Positions 1-6,949 of a stretch of DNA of 23,589 nucleotides are shown in pieces (the stretch's first letter is position 1; every line of letters begins with the position of its first letter). Source of the stretch: a virus; the IMG/VR virus record IMGVR_UViG_3300044949_002123, positions 1 to 23,589 of that record; one strand, given 5' to 3'. A program made the translations under genes and the position numbers. The notes under the pieces are model-generated. The model was not told the origin of the DNA. It worked only from the letters and a program-made list of their open reading frames with translations, and made no database searches.

Positions 1-246
1 CTTGTACAGATTCAGATCCAATGTCTTCAGAAGCCAACCCAATGTTGCGCTATAGTCGCAATTGTGGCATTTGCAGAGAAACGCTCCCTTCTTTTCGAAG
101 AAGTAAAAGCGTGTCTTGTTTTTGCTTTTTTGACTATCACCACACATGGGACAACGACAGACAGCAAGTGATTGCTTCTTCCATTGAAATCGTTCTAGCC
201 GTGGTGACAGCAGATTGATGTACTTGGTGTCGATGTGGATCGGCAT
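1..246 (-). CDS. 61: DNA primase gp61, N-terminal zinc-binding part (3' end outside window)
   Basis: The first 82 residues of a T4 gp61-type primase are visible; the gene runs off the left edge. The zinc-ribbon signature is clear: CPMCGDS at residues 32-38 and KCHNCDYSA at 59-67, so the metal pairs are C32/C35 and C60/C63. The segment between them, with conserved KTR and FYFF-type residues, matches the T4 primase N-terminus, which reads CPVCGDS and CYNCNY. In T4, gp61 makes the RNA primers for lagging-strand synthesis and works inside the gp41 helicase primosome. The start ATG at 246 is the first in-frame ATG after an upstream stop. It has no strong Shine-Dalgarno sequence, so an upstream non-ATG start cannot be excluded. 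The gp41 helicase gene lies 8 kb upstream on the same strand, so the two primosome genes are separated by late-type genes. Confidence 0.85.
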   Translation of the reverse strand, partial: MPIHIDTKYINLLSPRLERFQWKKQSLAVCRCPMCGDSQKSKNKTRFYFFEKKGAFLCKCHNCDYSATLGWLLKTLDLNLYK

Positions 247-317
247 TGATTTGCGTCTACTGTAGACTGCATATGCATGACAGTCAAGCCCAAAACAGGC
301 AGAAGTTATACTTTCTT

Positions 318-377
318 ATGAATTGATCGACTCCAAATTTGAGAGCCGTATAATTTCTTAAGAATCGATCAATTCAT
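318..377. repeat. Perfect 13-bp inverted repeat upstream of primase
   Basis: Arms ATGAATTGATCGA (318-330) and TCGATCAATTCAT (365-377) are exact reverse complements separated by 34 nt. The spacer contains two smaller palindromes, CAAATTTG and TTCTTAAGAA. This is the only sizeable intergenic stretch in the window (247-413). It separates the end of the 191-residue protein gene from the primase start. There is no U-run after either arm, so it does not look like a standard intrinsic terminator. A regulatory hairpin or a protein-binding site are possibilities; the function is not known. Confidence 0.7.
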
Positions 378-413
378 TTCTACAAAATACGAGAGTGACA
401 GATAGATAGCAAC

Positions 414-989
414 TCAGAGTTTCTTCTTGAGTTCCTTCGTCTTTTTCTTGTTTCGGAAAAAGTAAAGACCCCGCTTGCCAGGAGGTTCCTGACCAGGAGA
501 AACACCGGCAATGTTTCCATGTCCTACGGCATTGACGGGAGCATCTTCCTTGACTTGCTCTACTGTAAAAGACAGGTCACCGTGCTTGTAGATTGGATGA
601 CCAAGGAATTCATCACAAGGAAGAAGTTCGGTTTCCAAAACAAATCTCTTGCCATCATGCAGCACATATGATCCGGCGGCAATTGCCTGCGGTTCCCGTT
701 CTTCATTAATCATTGAATGGAGAAGACCGTGCTTCTCAAGTTCTTCTTTGATTAGTCCTTCAATTATTTGAGTATCTTTTTTGCAGTACTCGTTTAGTTT
801 ATAGCCACACTCAGCAACCATGAAAGGTTGGTATGTACCATTTGCTAAAGTGAAGGGTTGTCCCGCTTCAATTTGACGGCGAAGATTGACAACAAGTTTT
901 TCAAAGATACACTTTGGTTGTGAAAGTTCTGACCATGGGGCGTTCATGTAACGGCGAAACTGACTCGTAACAAGGGCGTTAATGTTCAT
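414..989 (-). CDS. Conserved phage protein of unknown function, 191 aa, with Gly/Pro-rich and Lys-rich C-terminal tail
   Basis: No function recognised. The N-terminal 140 residues look like a soluble alpha/beta protein. From about residue 150 there is a Gly/Pro-rich tail, NAVGHGNIAGVSPGQEPPG, followed by a strongly basic end (KKKTKELKKKL). Similar NAVG..GNIAG....GEPG tails recur, to my recollection, at the C-termini of unrelated proteins of marine T4-like phages; I cannot verify this here. The start ATG at 989 overlaps the TGA stop of the preceding gene by one base (TGATG), indicating translational coupling to the 129-residue protein. It is the last gene before the inverted repeat and the primase. 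It is probably expressed with the upstream late-type genes. Confidence 0.6.
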   Translation of the reverse strand: MNINALVTSQFRRYMNAPWSELSQPKCIFEKLVVNLRRQIEAGQPFTLANGTYQPFMVAECGYKLNEYCKKDTQIIEGLIKEELEKHGLLHSMINEEREPQAIAAGSYVLHDGKRFVLETELLPCDEFLGHPIYKHGDLSFTVEQVKEDAPVNAVGHGNIAGVSPGQEPPGKRGLYFFRNKKKTKELKKKL

Positions 990-1378
990 CAGATACTCCG
1001 AAGTCGTTTGATGATTTCTTGATCCATTCCGATTTTCACGATATCGACTTCAAGTTTAAACTTCTGCTTATCTTCTGGCAAGTACTCTAGAAACACAAGA
1101 AATGTCTTCAGTATGTAGTGAAGATCGTGGTCTATCTTGAAAAACAAGAGCCGTGTGCCAGCCTCGACTCCGAACACATTGCAGAATGTTATGATGTGAT
1201 TGAGAATAAGACGCTCACGAAGAACGCCGCCTTTTTTGTATCTTCGAAATAATCGCTTCAAATACACGATCCTTGCAAGGTCTTCTTCGAATTCTTTTAC
1301 TCCAACACAATACGGGTTGTCGTAATGATTCATCGCATATCGAACATAGTTGTCATTGGTGAGGCTGTCGCCTATCAT
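989..1378 (-). CDS. Conserved T4-like phage protein of unknown function, 129 aa (DUF7207-like)
   Basis: A small, helical, charged protein. It has a distinctive central block: EFEEDLARIVYLKRLFRRY at about residues 29-47, then LRERLILNHIITF at about 53-65, then a phenylalanine-rich FFKI...LKTFLVFLEYLP segment. This pattern resembles a family shared by many T4-like and cyanophage genomes (I recall it as DUF7207, not verified). No catalytic motif is visible. The stop overlaps the start of the next gene by one base. The start lies 18 nt downstream of the end of the 162-residue protein gene. No transmembrane segment or signal peptide is apparent. Function unknown. Confidence 0.6.
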   Translation of the reverse strand: MIGDSLTNDNYVRYAMNHYDNPYCVGVKEFEEDLARIVYLKRLFRRYKKGGVLRERLILNHIITFCNVFGVEAGTRLLFFKIDHDLHYILKTFLVFLEYLPEDKQKFKLEVDIVKIGMDQEIIKRLRSI

Positions 1379-1396
1379 TACAAAAAACCATATGAA

Positions 1397-1885
1397 TTAA
1401 TTTGGAACAATCTCTGCTTGAATCTGTGTCATTCCGTTGGGGAGTTTGTGAGTTTCGACACGCAATGCAAGACCATGACCGAGTTTGGGAGTAATACCAT
1501 CGTCCTTTGATGTGCTATATGTCGTGCCATCTGTTCCGAATACGCCACCAAAACGAACCAAAGGAATTATTTCTTCCGTCTGTGTAGAAAGACGAACCTG
1601 ACATTCATTTGTCAAATCGAAATTCAATCCAATCATCTGTAGCCTGCCCTGTGCCTGCTTCAATGCAGACACAGGGTCGATGTATGGCTTTGCAGACAAT
1701 GCACCAAGATAGGTATTGATTCTGCTGATTGCCGCAGGAGTCAGGGATGACAAATTCATGTCTCCGTCCAATGCATTATCACCGTCCTGTGGTCCGACTC
1801 TTCCCCGTCCGGCAAATACGCCGTAGGGTTCAGAGGCTCCATGCATCTCACGAATTGTCTTTCTGATTTCCTTATAAGACTTCAT
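1397..1885 (-). CDS. Conserved phage protein of unknown function, 162 aa, possibly virion-associated
   Basis: The protein has three visible parts: a basic N-terminus (KSYKEIRKTIREMHG), a Gly/Asp-rich linker (residues about 20-45), and a folded region with KPYIDPVSALKQAQGRLQM at about 86-104 followed by beta-rich sequence. The type of sequence and its position just downstream of a probable virion surface protein suggest a structural or assembly role, but no defining motif is seen. A Shine-Dalgarno-like AAGGAAA precedes the ATG. The gap to the upstream gene is 15 nt, so it is probably co-transcribed from the late-type promoter at 3026-3033. Confidence 0.55.
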   Translation of the reverse strand: MKSYKEIRKTIREMHGASEPYGVFAGRGRVGPQDGDNALDGDMNLSSLTPAAISRINTYLGALSAKPYIDPVSALKQAQGRLQMIGLNFDLTNECQVRLSTQTEEIIPLVRFGGVFGTDGTTYSTSKDDGITPKLGHGLALRVETHKLPNGMTQIQAEIVPN

Positions 1886-1900
1886 TTGGTTTCCTTGTTA

Positions 1901-3004
1901 TCAGACAAATGCAACCTTGAATGTTGTATCTGCGGTCTTTGGAGTTGCGCTTGTATCAGTTACACGGAGAGTCACATTGTATGATCCGGCTGTTGTTCCG
2001 GCACGATTAATCTTAAACACAGCAATATTATTGTTGAATGAACTTGTTGGTCCAAAGAATGCTTCATAGATCCGTGTGGGCACATTCGATGCAGTCACCA
2101 AATCAGCACCTTGAACAATATTTCCTCTAGTTCCAAAAGGATCTGTTACTTCGCTGAAAGTAAGATTGTTGGTGAAGTTGGTGTCATTTGCAACAACCTT
2201 GATGTATGCAGTAGCAGATGCAGGGAAGTTGAGTGTGGATACTCCATATGCATTTACCGCATAATTTCCGTATGCACCCTCAGAGCCTGTTGCAGAAACG
2301 GTGAACGACAATCCAGCCGAATCGATACCACCAGCAGTTGCGCTGTCTCCGGTGAATGGACATGTGAAGTATGGGGCATATTCGGGCAGATCACTAGATG
2401 CGGTTCCGCCAACCGTGTCAGTTACTCCCCGTGCAATGTAGAGAGAATTTGTTGTATAGTCTTCTACAAATGTAGCGGTCTGAATCTGTGCTGTGGGACC
2501 GGTATAACCCAGAGGATGTACTAGTCCATTTGCTTTAACATCAACTTGGATGTTCTCATCCAAAGTGGTGTAATTGGATGGAACGATTGGAGTAACCTGT
2601 AGTGTGACAGTTCCTGCTGCTGCCGTGGATCCCGCAATTGTTCCCGCAAAAACACTTGAACCCGTTGATGCGATGGGATAGGTTCCTGGCATATAGCAAA
2701 GAATCGTTGTTCCTGCCGTATAGCCGGTACCGCCTGCGGCATTCACCGCAAGATTTGCTGCTCTACCTGTTACGGTCAGAAGAAGATATGGATTGTATAC
2801 AGCATCATTTGGAAGAGCAACAAGCAATTCCATTGCGGGAATGCTGGCGGTCGTTCCAAGTTTTCCATGCAGTTGACCACCGAGAGAAGTGCCGTCAAGT
2901 GGTAGTTCCCAACCACGAACTGTTCGGACGCAGTTGATCTTCTGTGCGGCGTTGAGCCATGTGGGCTTTGATTCTTCTCTGTCGTTTGAATTCCAATATG
3001 ACAT
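1901..3004 (-). CDS. Probable virion surface/decoration protein, 367 aa, Gly/Thr/Ala-rich beta protein
   Basis: The N-terminus has a compact conserved-looking block, NDREESKPTWLNAAQKINC (residues 7-25) followed by RTVRGWELP. This resembles an N-terminal module I associate with structural proteins of marine T4-like myoviruses. The rest is low in charge and rich in Gly, Thr, Ala, Ser and Val, typical of extended beta-sandwich virion proteins. The last 30 residues (GSYNVTLRVTDTSATPKTAD, then TTFKVAF) read like an Ig/cadherin-type strand pattern. The ATG at 3004 follows a good GAGGAG ribosome site and an AATAAATA late-type box at 3026-3033, which fits late expression. It could be a capsid decoration protein (Hoc-like role) or a fibre-associated protein. 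No signal peptide is seen. Confidence 0.5.
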   Translation of the reverse strand: MSYWNSNDREESKPTWLNAAQKINCVRTVRGWELPLDGTSLGGQLHGKLGTTASIPAMELLVALPNDAVYNPYLLLTVTGRAANLAVNAAGGTGYTAGTTILCYMPGTYPIASTGSSVFAGTIAGSTAAAGTVTLQVTPIVPSNYTTLDENIQVDVKANGLVHPLGYTGPTAQIQTATFVEDYTTNSLYIARGVTDTVGGTASSDLPEYAPYFTCPFTGDSATAGGIDSAGLSFTVSATGSEGAYGNYAVNAYGVSTLNFPASATAYIKVVANDTNFTNNLTFSEVTDPFGTRGNIVQGADLVTASNVPTRIYEAFFGPTSSFNNNIAVFKINRAGTTAGSYNVTLRVTDTSATPKTADTTFKVAFV

Positions 3005-3025
3005 TGGGGGTTCTCCTCTGTGTTC

Positions 3026-3033
3026 TATTTATT
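3026..3033 (-). promoter_or_regulatory. T4-type late promoter-like box AATAAATA
   Basis: The minus strand reads AATAAATA, 7 of 8 matches to the T4 late -10 box TATAAATA. It lies 22 nt upstream of the start of the 367-residue surface protein, with a GAGGAG ribosome site between them. It occupies the only non-coding gap upstream of that gene. Confidence 0.5.
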
Positions 3034-3039
3034 CGCTGA

Positions 3040-3408
3040 TTACTTGGGGTTTGCTGTCTTCTTCTTGACGCTGGCTGGTGTTTCCAATTCATTCGCCTTA
3101 TGCGAGGGATTGGAAACTTTTCCGGCGGGTACAACAATAGCCTTGGCTTCGATGTGCATCTGCACAGCCTTGGCAAAATCGTTTGCTTCTTTGGTCGTTC
3201 CACGGCAACCGCAATCACGAACGGCTTCGTTGAAGAGCGATACTAGAGTGTTTCTGCGTTCCTCCAAGACTGCCTGCTCGGCTACCTTTTCGGCAGCAGC
3301 GATAGCCTTTTCGTTAAGGCATGGCATGATATCCACCTCGTTCCGATGCTCGTTAAGGAACTTGGTGATGTCTGCAACAAACTTGGAATTGAATGGATTG
3401 TTAAACAT
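3040..3408 (-). CDS. Small protein of unknown function, 122 aa
   Basis: Not recognised. The first 95 residues look helical and charged (for example EKAIAAAEKVAEQAVLEERR at 53-72), with a CGC pair near residue 90. The last 25 residues are Pro/Lys-rich and probably disordered. There is no transmembrane segment. Its upstream signals are the best in the window: a perfect TATAAATA late box and an AGGAG ribosome site before ATG 3408. It is therefore likely to be a strongly expressed late gene, perhaps a small virion or assembly protein. That role is inferred only from the promoter and its neighbours. Confidence 0.6.
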   Translation of the reverse strand: MFNNPFNSKFVADITKFLNEHRNEVDIMPCLNEKAIAAAEKVAEQAVLEERRNTLVSLFNEAVRDCGCRGTTKEANDFAKAVQMHIEAKAIVVPAGKVSNPSHKANELETPASVKKKTANPK

Positions 3409-3430
3409 GGTTTCTCCTGTGGATACTCGT

Positions 3431-3438
3431 TATTTATA
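3431..3438 (-). promoter_or_regulatory. Perfect T4-type late promoter box TATAAATA
   Basis: The minus strand reads TATAAATA exactly, the T4 late -10 consensus recognised by gp55-programmed RNA polymerase. It sits in the 38-nt gap upstream of the 122-residue protein gene, 22 nt before its ATG and followed by an AGGAG ribosome site. It supports the T4-like assignment. Confidence 0.7.
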
Positions 3439-3446
3439 GAACGGAG

Positions 3447-3707
3447 TTATCCGCCCTTTGCCTTCTTCCAAAGATCAGCATCTGCTGTCTTTCTTGTCTT
3501 CCCGCCAACGATAAAAGAATTCACTCTTGCAAATGCCCATGCATGGCTGCTTACACCCGGTCGGTGTCCACCTTTCCATGCTGCCATGCCACGATCATAG
3601 ACCTTCTTCAGAATTCCATATGGAATGCCGCTTGCCTTTGCTTTCTTTTCCAAAGCAGATATTCTGGCTTCCTGAATGCAATTTATTAGGTTTTTGTAAT
3701 CTTTCAT
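3447..3707 (-). CDS. DUF5824-like small phage protein, 86 aa
   Basis: Small basic protein with the block SGIPYGILKKVYDRGMAAWK (residues 26-45), followed by GGHRPG...WAFARVNSF and ADADLWKKAKGG. This pattern matches a family common in T4-like marine phages that I recall as DUF5824; its function is not established. It often occurs near or fused to large head-associated or modification proteins, but that is recollection, not shown here. The ATG overlaps the stop of the 1081-residue protein by four bases (ATGA), so it is translationally coupled and probably works in the same process. The many Lys, Arg and Trp residues suggest a nucleic-acid or protein-binding role. Confidence 0.65.
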   Translation of the reverse strand: MKDYKNLINCIQEARISALEKKAKASGIPYGILKKVYDRGMAAWKGGHRPGVSSHAWAFARVNSFIVGGKTRKTADADLWKKAKGG

Positions 3708-6700
3708 GACTTTTTCTCGGGATTGTAACCCCAGACCTTTAGTGCGAGCAGTTTGCGTGTTGGTCTTCCCTTGTCATCCCGAAGACCGCCCTTCGCACCC
3801 TTCATTCGGCTAATGAAACTGACTTGCTTGCCAGCCCATTTCCAATCGTTTGGTGTCCATTTGTCCTTTGGGGTGTCAAGCATTCGAATGATGGCTCTTG
3901 CAGAGTCTCGTCCGCTGGTGATCTTCCCCCCGCTGCTTCCAGCCTTACCGGCTTCTTTTCTAGAAAGCCCTGCTTCTTTGCCATCATCAGAATCAAGGAA
4001 AGATTCAATTTCTTTGCCTGACATGTTTACAAGTTTTTTCCACTCTTTGTAGAGGGCATCTTTTTCTTCGGGGGTCTTTTCTTCTCCTAGACGATCTCTT
4101 TCCCCAGGAGTATCTTTCTTATATGTCTTTACGATTTCATCCGTACCAATCAAAAGCGGACCTCTTTTGCCGAGAGCAGTCCATTGCATGACATTGTTGA
4201 TTTTCTTGGATTCGGTCAACCACTCATCGGTTGGATCGAAGGATTCTGCCCCATGCATTTTCCATGCCGTGGCATAGAAGACTTCTTTCCAACGCTTTCC
4301 ATATCTCTTTTGAAATTCCTTCTTGACCTTTTCTTTCTTCGAAAAGCGTCTTGCAGGACCGCTCGGAGGACTGACCTCAATCATGAAGTATTCAAAATCT
4401 TCCTCAAGACTAATAGATGGATTCTTTTCAGCAATCTCTTGATTGCGTAGTTCCTTCAGGTAGTTGATGTACTGACGAGTGAGGTACGCAGATTCTCGCA
4501 TGTCTTTTGCAATGCAACGATCTTCGTATGAGATTGCAAATCTCATTTTTTCAACAAGGGTAGAATTTGCATTTTGGTCGATGCTCTCTAGCCTTTCCAA
4601 CGCCTCGTCTTGTTCGTACTGGTTCTTGAGAGCCTTTAGTTTTCCTTGCTTCTCAAGTTTCTTATAGATTGCGTTGTATTTGGATGGTTTTGTCTTAATG
4701 TTCTTCTCACGGGGATTCACAAATTCCCATGTCTTGGGATCATCGTCAGCCATTTTCTTCCTCTTTTCCAAACGCCTCTTGCGTAGTTCTGCTTCTCTCT
4801 TACTCATTCCCGAAACATATTTCTTGGGAAGACCGGTTTTTTTGTCTTTCGGACTTTCTTTTGTCTTACCCGTCTTTGTCTTAAATTCTTTGCCCCTAGT
4901 CACATCTGCTTCGAAGATTTCTTCTTCCTCTTCCTCATCGCCTCTTCGCTTGGCATTTGTGTCGGGCTGTGGATAGATTGCATCTGCGGGATCCACAACC
5001 ATTCCCGTCTTGCTGAGGAACTGCAAGCCAATCAGCACCTTTGTAGACATGTGGCTACGATCACCAAGACTGAATTTGATGTTTGTGTATTTCTTGCCAT
5101 GGAACTCAATGTCCATCAGAACAACAAGTCGCTTTTTCTCGCCAATACCGCTCTTGACCGTGATGCGACTAACGATCTTCTTGGTAACCTTCTTGCCGCT
5201 CGGCAATTTAAAAGTTACGGTGTGATCGCCATTGTCCTTGATGTCTTCGGCATGGATCATGTTGTAGCCGCTGTTGCCCGTATCGATTTTTGCGGTGTAC
5301 TCTACACCATCGATCTTGACTTTTTCACGAACGGCTAGGTTGGAGAACAATTTCCAATGCGCCTTGTTGAGGATATAGTCAAGAAAGTCTTCAACCAATT
5401 CCTCCCCTTTCACATTGTCTTTGCCTTCACCATCCTCATAGTAGCGGTAATATATGTTTCCACTACCCGGACTTGCATTCATCTCAATAATATAAGGCTT
5501 GCCATCATTGATTACATGGTCGATGCCGACATAGTAACACTTACTGACCCTTGCAGCCCGCTCCACCAACTTTATTTCTTCGTCAGAAAGTTGGAAAGAC
5601 CCGCCCTTTGAACCACGGGCAATATTCGTTCGGAAATCCTTTGGTGCCTTGTCTCGCTTGGCACATGCAAATATCTTTCCGTTCAATACGATGCTTCGAA
5701 CATCGTTTTTGAAGTTGGGCAGGAATTCCTGCATGATGATTTCTGCACCATACTTCCACAAAGTCTGAAGCACGGACTTCAGGCTTTCCATGCTTTCGAT
5801 CTTGGATACACCGATGCCTTCTGCCCCCGTAAGTGTCTTGACGATCACCGGAAATTTACCGCCAATTTCCTTGACTGCCGTTTCAATATTTTCCTCGTTG
5901 GCAACAAATGCTGTACGGGGGTGAGGGAGATCGTGTTTCTTTAGGGCAATGGCGGTCTCCAACTTGTTGGCGCACAGTTCCATGCCGCCACGCTCGTTGA
6001 CCATGAATACACCATTGTTCTGTAGAATGGTCATGATGGCGACACCGATATCGCTGTTCATCACACCACCACGAACGATGGCAACAGTATTGTGAGGATC
6101 AACCGTGCAATCCTTGCCTTCGCCGTCATAGTTCTTGATCACAATCTTCTTGGCTGCAACACTAGAGATATCAACCTGAGCCTTGCTCGTCTTAACGGCA
6201 TAGAACTCAATCTTGCGCCGCTTACAGATGGCTTCCATCTTCTCAATGGTGTCACTCAAATCTTTTTCGGAAGAAGTCAGAGCAACGATGGTAACTTCCT
6301 TATCACCTTCATTTGCTTCGGCAACAAATTGTTCTTTGAGGTTTAAACCTTTTCTGACATCTTTATAGAGTTTTTTCTTTAGAGCAACATCGTTTCCAGG
6401 AACACCTGTGGAGAAACTTTTGAAATCATTGTTGAATGCTGCTGCTCTCATCTTTGAAGCAGACATTCCTGCAACCCCTTGTGCAGCATCGTCACGGGCT
6501 TCTCCAGCAACAATTACATCAAGAGTCTCAAAAGAATACTTTCTCTTCTTGGGATCGTTTTGTGCCACCTTCCCCTTGTATTCCTTGATCTTGTTGTACT
6601 CAGCAATGTGATCGCTTCCAGTCACAACAACAATGTTCTTGTATCCCAGTTCACACAAATAAAGAACCGTATCAAATGGATTGATAGATTTTCCGATGGG

Positions 6701-6949
6701 AAACTTTCCACGGGGGAAAAACTTCTTGAGATACGCAATTTTTGTTTTTTGGTCTAGTGGATTTTTCTTCGGATCTTGTGTTTTTGATACAAAGATGTAA
6801 TGGTCGGCATTTCTTTTTGATGCCTCTGCCATCACCTTGTCCACAACAGCACCATGACCTATAGTTGGGGGATTCATTCTACCGAAAGCAAAAACCACGG
6901 TATCTTTCTTTTTTGCTTCGGTAATATGATCTGCAAACCTTTTCGTCAT
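3704..6949 (-). CDS. Multidomain fusion: HIGH-family nucleotidyltransferase, RimK-like ATP-grasp ligase, retropepsin-like protease, basic C-terminus (1081 aa)
   Basis: Four regions are visible. Residues 17-200 form a nucleotidyltransferase of the NMNAT/PPAT (HIGH) superfamily: GRMNPPTIGH (23-32) is the nucleotide-binding signature and SASKMRA (163-169) takes the place of the ISSTxxR motif. Residues 218-530 form a RimK-like ATP-grasp ligase: the lysine segment FPVIVKTLTGAEGIGV (366-381), DVRSIVLNGK (416-425), and the metal site GIDHV (475-479) with IIEMNASPGSG (487-497), giving D477, E489 and N491. Residues 540-655 resemble the RimK-associated aspartic/zinc-protease-like family: AKIDTGNSG (553-561) holds the Asp-Thr-Gly triad, and VLIGLQFL (638-645) is the family's second hallmark. 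From 670 on there is an acidic run, then a long Lys/Arg-rich region with GPARRFSKKEK and KRYGKRWKEVFYATAWK. ATP-grasp proteins of this type add amino acids or peptides to acceptors; the substrate here is unknown. The gene is coupled by ATGA overlaps on both sides. Confidence 0.8.
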   Translation of the reverse strand: MTKRFADHITEAKKKDTVVFAFGRMNPPTIGHGAVVDKVMAEASKRNADHYIFVSKTQDPKKNPLDQKTKIAYLKKFFPRGKFPIGKSINPFDTVLYLCELGYKNIVVVTGSDHIAEYNKIKEYKGKVAQNDPKKRKYSFETLDVIVAGEARDDAAQGVAGMSASKMRAAAFNNDFKSFSTGVPGNDVALKKKLYKDVRKGLNLKEQFVAEANEGDKEVTIVALTSSEKDLSDTIEKMEAICKRRKIEFYAVKTSKAQVDISSVAAKKIVIKNYDGEGKDCTVDPHNTVAIVRGGVMNSDIGVAIMTILQNNGVFMVNERGGMELCANKLETAIALKKHDLPHPRTAFVANEENIETAVKEIGGKFPVIVKTLTGAEGIGVSKIESMESLKSVLQTLWKYGAEIIMQEFLPNFKNDVRSIVLNGKIFACAKRDKAPKDFRTNIARGSKGGSFQLSDEEIKLVERAARVSKCYYVGIDHVINDGKPYIIEMNASPGSGNIYYRYYEDGEGKDNVKGEELVEDFLDYILNKAHWKLFSNLAVREKVKIDGVEYTAKIDTGNSGYNMIHAEDIKDNGDHTVTFKLPSGKKVTKKIVSRITVKSGIGEKKRLVVLMDIEFHGKKYTNIKFSLGDRSHMSTKVLIGLQFLSKTGMVVDPADAIYPQPDTNAKRRGDEEEEEEIFEADVTRGKEFKTKTGKTKESPKDKKTGLPKKYVSGMSKREAELRKRRLEKRKKMADDDPKTWEFVNPREKNIKTKPSKYNAIYKKLEKQGKLKALKNQYEQDEALERLESIDQNANSTLVEKMRFAISYEDRCIAKDMRESAYLTRQYINYLKELRNQEIAEKNPSISLEEDFEYFMIEVSPPSGPARRFSKKEKVKKEFQKRYGKRWKEVFYATAWKMHGAESFDPTDEWLTESKKINNVMQWTALGKRGPLLIGTDEIVKTYKKDTPGERDRLGEEKTPEEKDALYKEWKKLVNMSGKEIESFLDSDDGKEAGLSRKEAGKAGSSGGKITSGRDSARAIIRMLDTPKDKWTPNDWKWAGKQVSFISRMKGAKGGLRDDKGRPTRKLLALKVWGYNPEKKS

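Noticed and set aside
259-287. Sigma70-like promoter on the minus strand upstream of primase (TTGACT, 17-nt spacer, TACAGT)
   Set aside because: The spacing is ideal, but the -10 matches only 4 of 6 and the predicted start would leave a leader of only about 6 nt before ATG 246 with no ribosome site. It could be real only if primase starts elsewhere.
2111-2524. Plus-strand open frame of 137 codons
   Set aside because: Antisense to the probable virion surface protein, Cys/Ser-rich without motifs, no ribosome site. It is a shadow of the repetitive coding sequence, as are all other plus-strand frames.
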